Shown: positions 59,097 through 64,000 of the stretch, one piece after another
Position numbering within the stretch: the first letter of the stretch is position 1
Layout: every line of letters begins with the position of its first letter
Assembly: GCA_900315765.1 (NCBI GenBank)
Contig: ONAK01000004.1
Span: forward strand, 39,847-103,846
Source: an uncultured Prevotella sp.
GTDB taxonomy: Bacteria > Bacteroidota > Bacteroidia > Bacteroidales > Bacteroidaceae
Reading direction: 5' to 3'
DNA: 64,000 nt
The notes under the pieces: generated by a model
What the model was told of the DNA's origin: nothing
Databases searched by the model: none
The model's input: the letters and a program-made list of their open reading frames with translations, nothing else
Made by a program: the position numbers and the translations under genes

Positions 59097-62000
59097 CTCA
59101 AGCTCATAGTCTAAGGGTTTTGCATGGGCATACTGAGCCAACTCAGCAGCAACCTCCTCGTTCTCGTCATCCTCGAATACCAGAGGCTTGAACTTCTCCT
59201 GGATAGTCTGGAAGATCACAAACAGAGTTGGAACTACAAACAGCTGGAGGATAGTACCAATCAACATACCACCAACGGCAGCAGCACCCAGTGTCTGGTT
59301 ACCATTCTTACCAACACCGCTGGCAAACATCATTGGCAGCAGTCCGATTACCATGGCCAGAGAGGTCATCAAGATAGGACGAAGACGGGCTGCAGCACCA
59401 AGAACAGCCGACCATGAAATGGCCATACCCGTCTGACGGCGCTCAAGTGCAAACTGTACGATAAGAATAGCGTTCTTTGCCAACAGACCAATCAGCATGA
59501 TGAGCGAGATCTGCATGTAGATATCGTTGGCATGACCGAACAGCTGAGTAAAGAGGAAACAGCCTGCCAGACCGAATGGAACAGAGAGTACTACAGAGAG
59601 TGGCAGGATATACGACTCGTACTGTGCCGACAGGATGAGGTAGATGAAGATGAAACACAGCAGGAAGATGATACCTGTGGTGTTAGATGCCTTAGCCTCC
59701 TCACGTGTCAATCCAGAATAGTCGTAAGTATAACCTGTAGGCAGAATCTGCTTGCCCACCTCGTCGATAGCCTTCAAGGCCTCACCAGTTGAATAGCCAT
59801 TAGCCACAGTACCTGTTACGTTGATAGATGTGAACAGGTTGAAGCGGTTAATGTTCAATGGGCCATATACACGCTCCAGGTTACAGAACTCCTGAACAGG
59901 CGACATTCCCGCAGGCGTGCGAACATATATACTATTAAGCGACTCTGGTGTCATACGTGTCTCAGGAGAACCCTGAATCATCACACGGTAAAGTTTACCG
60001 AATGAGTTGAAGTTTGAACCATACAGTCCACCATAGTAACCCTGCAGTGTACTGAGCACGGCAGTTGGCGAGATGCCAGCCTGCTTACACTTAGCCACAT
60101 CCACATGTACCATGTACTGAGGATAGCCAGGGTTGTAAGAGGTTTGTGCCGACTGGAACTCAGGGCGCTTGTTGAGTTCTACCAGGAACTCCTTAACCAC
60201 ACCGAAGAATCGGTTCAGATCGCCACCAGTACGGTCCTGCATAACCAGCGAGATACCTGAGTTAGCAGAGAATCCAGGAATCATTGGGGGCGAGAATGCC
60301 AGAATCTGCGCATCCTTGATATGAGCCGTCTTGATAAAGATCTGGGCAATCACACCTGTAGCATCGTATGGATTGATAAAGAAGCGATAGATGCCATCAC
60401 CCTGCCAGAGTCCACTGATTTTCCACCAGAGACCTTTCTGACGCTCCTCAAAAGGCTTCAGTTTGATGATAAACGTACCCTGGTCGGAACCAGCACCTGC
60501 GATGAAATTGTAACCCTGAACCATCTCACGGTTCTTGATAGCAGGAATCTGCGACAGAATAGAATCAACCTGAAGCACAACCTGCTTGGTACGAGCCTCA
60601 GAAGTAGCAGGAGGCATAGAGATGGTACAGAACAGTGTACCTGTATCCTCGTCGGGCACCAGACCAGTCTTGGTAGTAACGAAGGTTACTGCCAGCACGG
60701 CGATACCTACAACAACGGTGCCGATAATCGCCCATGGCTTGCGCACCAGTTTCTCCAGAATATTCTTATACTTACCGATAGTGGTATCAAAAGCCACGTT
60801 GAACGACTGGTGGAACCTATCCACGCGCGACATCTTCTTCTCGTGACCCTCCTTATCATGAGGCTTCAGGAAGATAGCACACAGGGCTGGCGACAGTGTC
60901 AAGGCGTTAACAGCCGAGATGATAATACTGATAGCCATGGTTACACCGAACTCACGGTAGAAAGTACCTGATGTACCACCAATGAATGATACAGGCACAA
61001 ACACAGCTGCCATCACCAGGGTGATAGAGATAATAGCGCCTGAAATCTCGTTCATGGCATCGATAGAGGCCGTCAGCGGACTCTTATAACCCTGATCGAG
61101 CTTAGCATGAACAGCCTCAACCACCACGATGGCATCATCCACCACAATGGCAATGGCCAGCAGCAGAGCCGACAGTACCAGCAGGTTGATTGAGAATCCC
61201 ATCACATTCAGGAAGAAGAATGTACCTACCAGTGATACAGGCACAGCAATCAGAGGGATAAGCGTAGAACGCATGTCCTGCAGGAAGATGTAAACCACGA
61301 AGAATACCAGAGCCAAGGTCATGAAGAGGGTAAATACAACCTCCTCGATTGAGGCGTAGAGGAACTCGGTTACATCATAGTTGATCTTCACCTCCATGCC
61401 TGGTGGCATCAGTTTCTTCTGCGACTCCAGCTCAGCCTTTACCTGCTTGGCAATCTCGTTAGCATTCGAACCAGCTACCTGCTGAATCATGGTCATGACT
61501 GAAGGAACACCATTGTTCTTCATCGATACCGAGTAACCTTCACCACCCAGCTCAATCTTAGCCAGATCCTTCAACTTCAGAGTCTGTCCGTTGGCATCGC
61601 TTTTAATGATGATGTTGCCAAACTCCTCGGCAGTACGGAAACGACCTGTATAACGCATTGAATACTCGTAAGCCACATTAGGAGCCTGCTCACCAAACTT
61701 ACCTGGTGCAGCCTCGATGTTCTGCTCGGCCAGAGCGGCTGTGATATCCGATGGAATCAGACTGTGCTGCTTCATCACGTCGGGCTTCAGCCATATACGC
61801 ATAGCGTAGGTCTTCGAGCTGAATCCAGAAGCATCACCCACACCCTCGATACGCTTCAGGGCTGGAACAATATTAATAGCGTTGTAGTTGGTAAGGAACT
61901 CGTCGTCATAACGTCCGTCGGATGTCAGCGAATACATCAGCACCTGTGACGACTGACGTTTTACCACGCGCACACCAATCTGGTTAACCTCGGCAGGCAA

Positions 62001-62351
62001 CAGGGCAGTGGCCTGACTCACACGGTTCTGAACGTTAACGGCACACATATCAGGGTTCATACCCTGACGGAACATCACCTGAATCATAGCCGAACCAGGC
62101 GATGCAGTAGAGGTGATATAATCCATTCCCTCAACACCGTTGATACTCTCCTCAAGCGGTGTAACAACGGCATTCTTCACTGTCTGAGCATCGGCACCTG
62201 GGTAGCTACCCATTACCACAATGTTAGGCGGCGCAATATTCGGATACTGCTCGATAGGAAGCGAGACCAATCCGATGAAACCCAGCAGTACGATGAGGAT
62301 AGAAATCACCGTAGACAATACCGGGCGTTTAATAAAATTCGTAAATGTCAT
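59091..62351 (-). CDS. RND efflux pump inner-membrane subunit (AcrB/HAE1 type)
   Basis: The 1086-residue protein has the AcrB architecture: N-terminal helix (FIKRPVLSTVISILIVLLG), a large periplasmic loop, six helices including the proton-relay pair in AIAIVVDDAIVVVEAVH (about 400), a second loop, and six more helices. Porter-domain motifs such as QGMNPDMCAVNVQNRV near 95 are present. It exports hydrophobic drugs, bile salts or similar compounds by proton antiport. It sits in adaptor-pump-OMF order with the outer-membrane factor downstream. A C-terminal hydrophilic tail is short. Its substrate is not readable. Confidence 0.93.
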   Translation of the reverse strand: MTFTNFIKRPVLSTVISILIVLLGFIGLVSLPIEQYPNIAPPNIVVMGSYPGADAQTVKNAVVTPLEESINGVEGMDYITSTASPGSAMIQVMFRQGMNPDMCAVNVQNRVSQATALLPAEVNQIGVRVVKRQSSQVLMYSLTSDGRYDDEFLTNYNAINIVPALKRIEGVGDASGFSSKTYAMRIWLKPDVMKQHSLIPSDITAALAEQNIEAAPGKFGEQAPNVAYEYSMRYTGRFRTAEEFGNIIIKSDANGQTLKLKDLAKIELGGEGYSVSMKNNGVPSVMTMIQQVAGSNANEIAKQVKAELESQKKLMPPGMEVKINYDVTEFLYASIEEVVFTLFMTLALVFFVVYIFLQDMRSTLIPLIAVPVSLVGTFFFLNVMGFSINLLVLSALLLAIAIVVDDAIVVVEAVHAKLDQGYKSPLTASIDAMNEISGAIISITLVMAAVFVPVSFIGGTSGTFYREFGVTMAISIIISAVNALTLSPALCAIFLKPHDKEGHEKKMSRVDRFHQSFNVAFDTTIGKYKNILEKLVRKPWAIIGTVVVGIAVLAVTFVTTKTGLVPDEDTGTLFCTISMPPATSEARTKQVVLQVDSILSQIPAIKNREMVQGYNFIAGAGSDQGTFIIKLKPFEERQKGLWWKISGLWQGDGIYRFFINPYDATGVIAQIFIKTAHIKDAQILAFSPPMIPGFSANSGISLVMQDRTGGDLNRFFGVVKEFLVELNKRPEFQSAQTSYNPGYPQYMVHVDVAKCKQAGISPTAVLSTLQGYYGGLYGSNFNSFGKLYRVMIQGSPETRMTPESLNSIYVRTPAGMSPVQEFCNLERVYGPLNINRFNLFTSINVTGTVANGYSTGEALKAIDEVGKQILPTGYTYDYSGLTREEAKASNTTGIIFLLCFIFIYLILSAQYESYILPLSVVLSVPFGLAGCFLFTQLFGHANDIYMQISLIMLIGLLAKNAILIVQFALERRQTGMAISWSAVLGAAARLRPILMTSLAMVIGLLPMMFASGVGKNGNQTLGAAAVGGMLIGTILQLFVVPTLFVIFQTIQEKFKPLVFEDDENEEVAAELAQYAHAKPLDYELEK

Positions 62352-62357
62352 AATCTA

Positions 62358-62390
62358 ACTATTCACTTTTCACTATTCACTATTCACTAT
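62358..62390 (-). repeat. heptamer array at the adaptor / pump junction
   Basis: Four to five units in mRNA-sense TGAATAG/TGAAAAG orientation. The TAG stop of the adaptor is the first unit. Confidence 0.9.
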
Positions 62391-63565
62391 TTCTTCATCG
62401 ATCCTACAATATCACCAGCAGTCATAGCCTTAGCCTGCTCCTCGATCTTCTGTGTATAGCGCTCAGGAGTGATGGGCACAATCTCCATACCATCGCTAAG
62501 TTTGGTGATACCATTAGTAACATACTTGTCGCCGGTCTTCAAACCGCCAGTAACAATATAGTTCAAACCATCATTCTGTGGAGCAACGGTAATCTCGCTG
62601 TACTTCACCTTGTTATCGGCACCCAGCAGGTAAACGAACTTCTTGTTCTGAACCTCTGATACAGCCGACTGTGGGATGATGATAGCAGATGAAGAGTTGT
62701 GAGGAATAACGATAGCACCAGAACCACCACTCTTCAGTACACGCTGTGGGTTCTGGAACAGGGCGATGAGCTGTACGCTACCAGTAGCAGCATCGATAAC
62801 ACCACTCATCTTGGTTACTGTACCCTCGAGGTCGTACATGCTACCATCAGCCAGGCGCAGCTTTACAGCAGGCAACTTCTCGATAGCACCCTTCTGACCA
62901 CCTGCAGCCTTGCTCATCTCGAGTGCGTCCTTCTCTGTTACTGAGAAGTAAACCTCCATCGACGAGTTGTTTGATACGGTCGTCAGCACATTGCCAGTGC
63001 TTACCAGTGCACCTACCTTATATGGCAGTGTGCCTACCACACCAGCTGCTGGGCTCTTCACGTAGCAGTAGCTAAGCATCTCCTTGGCTGAAGACAACGA
63101 AGCCTCTGCCTGAGCCAGACCAGCCTTAGCCTGCTCGTAAGCGTTTGTGGCGCTCTGCAACTCAAAGTCACCAATCACACCACTCTCATGCAACTTCTGT
63201 GAGTTCTCGAAGCTCAGTTTTGCGGTGTTTACACTTGCCTTTGCTGTATTTACGCTTGCCTGAGCCTGACGCACCTGTGCCTGATAAGTAACGTTATCAA
63301 TAACAAACAAAACCTGACCGGCACTTACTGTCTGGCCCTCTTTTACATTAATCTGTGTGATAAAACCAGCCACCTTAGGACTAATCTGCACATCCTGCAC
63401 ACCCTTGATAGTTGCAGGATAAGTGGTTTGAGTTGTTGAACTCTGAGTACCAACTGTTACTACAGGATACTCGTTGTCGCCAAAGGTTGGGCGACCACCA
63501 CCACCGCCACACGACGCCAAAATCATTGACGCTGCAGCCATAACCAAAAACTTACTTTTCATCAT
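62387..63565 (-). CDS. RND efflux periplasmic adaptor (membrane-fusion protein)
   Basis: The 392-residue protein starts at ATG 63565 or 63562, with a lipobox near ILASCGGGG. Lipoyl-like halves (about 55-85 and 165-200, e.g. FITQINVKEGQTVSAGQVLFVIDN) flank an alpha-helical hairpin (85-165), followed by a beta-barrel and membrane-proximal domain. It links the inner-membrane pump to the outer-membrane factor. First gene of the operon. A stem-loop with a U-tract lies between its -7 element and its start (see below). Confidence 0.92.
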   Translation of the reverse strand: MMKSKFLVMAAASMILASCGGGGGRPTFGDNEYPVVTVGTQSSTTQTTYPATIKGVQDVQISPKVAGFITQINVKEGQTVSAGQVLFVIDNVTYQAQVRQAQASVNTAKASVNTAKLSFENSQKLHESGVIGDFELQSATNAYEQAKAGLAQAEASLSSAKEMLSYCYVKSPAAGVVGTLPYKVGALVSTGNVLTTVSNNSSMEVYFSVTEKDALEMSKAAGGQKGAIEKLPAVKLRLADGSMYDLEGTVTKMSGVIDAATGSVQLIALFQNPQRVLKSGGSGAIVIPHNSSSAIIIPQSAVSEVQNKKFVYLLGADNKVKYSEITVAPQNDGLNYIVTGGLKTGDKYVTNGITKLSDGMEIVPITPERYTQKIEEQAKAMTAGDIVGSMKK

Positions 63566-63595
63566 ACTAACTATTTGTATCTAATTTATTTCGTT

Positions 63596-63645
63596 AAAAA
63601 ACGCACCCCGAAAACTTTTCGAGTTACGTGTAGTTTTCGGGGTGC
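63596..63645 (-). promoter_or_regulatory. leader hairpin with U-tract upstream of the RND operon
   Basis: Minus strand: a perfect 14-bp inverted repeat (GCACCCCGAAAACT / AGTTTTCGGGGTGC, 15-nt loop) is followed by six T, 30 nt before the adaptor start. It begins where the TATCTTTG -7 element ends, so it is at or just after the likely transcription start. It looks like a transcription attenuator or an operator; it could also be the terminator of the upstream beta-barrel gene. Confidence 0.7.
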
Positions 63646-63652
63646 AAAGATA
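63645..63652 (-). promoter_or_regulatory. -7 element (TATCTTTG) of the RND operon
   Basis: Minus-strand TATCTTTGCACC overlaps the first base of the leader hairpin. No clear TTTG -33 at 19-21 nt. Confidence 0.45.
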
Positions 63653-63709
63653 ATAAAAATATATCTAAAGATATATCCTAAACGATGTTTTTTTAACAAA
63701 GTTTATTGT

Positions 63710-64000
63710 TTACAAGGGAAAAATAAGACCGATGTTCAATGTGCTCTTACCATCGTACTGGGTTTTGTAGTTGTACTCAACCTTGAAACCGAGGTTGCTG
63801 TTGAGGGGTACCTCAACACCAGCACCGATGTTCAGACCAAGCTTTGAATCGCTGGTATCACCAGTCCATCCCAGCACATTAAGACCAGCCAGAGGATAGA
63901 GGATAACAGTGCTGTTAGGTATGCGGAACAGGTACTCTACATTGGCATTCACGTTCCAGGCACTCACACCGTCTTTCTTAAAGAAATAATCGAACTGGCC
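63710..64000 (-). CDS. outer-membrane beta-barrel protein, N-terminus beyond right edge
   Basis: The frame is open to the right edge; 96 codons plus stop are visible. The visible C-terminus has alternating hydrophobic strands (NVNANVEYLFRI, LGLNIGAGVEV, LGFKVEYNYKT, STLNIGLIFPL), typical of a small porin-like or OmpA-like barrel. The start is outside the window. It lies upstream of the RND operon on the same strand, about 145 nt away. Function unknown. Confidence 0.65.
   Translation of the reverse strand, partial: GQFDYFFKKDGVSAWNVNANVEYLFRIPNSTVILYPLAGLNVLGWTGDTSDSKLGLNIGAGVEVPLNSNLGFKVEYNYKTQYDGKSTLNIGLIFPL

Overview
The window looks like chromosome from a Bacteroidota member of the Prevotella type. 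Signs of this are promoters of the form TTTG-N19/20-TAnnTTTG, PorQ of the type IX secretion system (T9SS), a sensor kinase with a Reg_prop propeller, BACON and PEGA proteins, DUF5686, DUF3098 and DUF2723 proteins, and a split exbB/exbD/tonB energy-transduction set. I see no rRNA, transposase, integrase, phage gene or CRISPR array. One tRNA (Ser, GGA) is present. About 48 protein genes fill the window tightly; the only long empty stretch is 53910-54552.

Layout. 1-10.5 kb (minus): one transcription unit of four exported proteins (PEGA/beta-barrel, BACON lipoprotein, a 2276-residue LRR plus chitobiase-like repeat protein with a T9SS-like tail, and an LPP20-like protein cut by the left edge). 10.7-16.9 kb (minus): a Reg_prop sensor kinase without a recognisable phospho-acceptor His, then a GH31 glycosidase with a PA14 insert. 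17-22.8 kb (minus): a probable lipid-headgroup operon (nucleotidyltransferase, ATP-grasp, CDP-alcohol phosphatidyltransferase, HAD phosphatase, DUF5686 protein). 22.9-25 kb (minus): head-GIN lipoprotein and a PAS histidine kinase. 25.2-38.1 kb (plus): THUMP RNA methyltransferase, DPP-IV-like S9 peptidase, purD, two small membrane proteins, GT117/DUF2723 membrane protein, polysaccharide deacetylase, GH3 beta-glucosidase. 38.1-43.4 kb (minus): Lrp/AsnC regulator, ExbD x2, small membrane protein, ExbB, tRNA-Ser, TatD nuclease, polyprenyl synthase, TonB. 43.4-45.5 kb (minus): SpoIIE-type phosphatase with TPRs. 45.6-48.7 kb (plus): porQ, cmk, FadL-like protein. 48.7-53 kb (minus): folK, queA, truB, uppP, DUF3098, ftsX. 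53.1-53.9 kb (plus): radical SAM protein. 54.5-56.8 kb (minus): histidine kinase and NCS2 purine permease. 56.9-57.7 kb: LpxA family. 57.7-63.6 kb: an RND efflux operon (adaptor, pump, outer-membrane factor). Right edge: a beta-barrel protein fragment.

How the genes fit together. Much of the window is envelope biology: outer-membrane energisation (TonB/ExbB/ExbD), T9SS (PorQ, and a likely client at 992-7822), lipid carriers and lipid A (polyprenyl synthase, UppP, LpxA), polar lipid headgroups, efflux, and surface proteins.

The most unusual feature is a set of 7-bp-period tandem repeats (unit TGAATAG on the mRNA strand) that sit exactly at stop/start junctions of co-directional genes. Because 7 is not a multiple of 3, this array puts TGA, GTG and TAG in every frame every 21 nt. 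All seven intergenic copies face the same way relative to transcription. Two further copies lie inside genes in the opposite, fully open orientation, where they encode part of a PA14 domain and part of a signal peptide. Two other AT-rich repeat families occupy other gene junctions.
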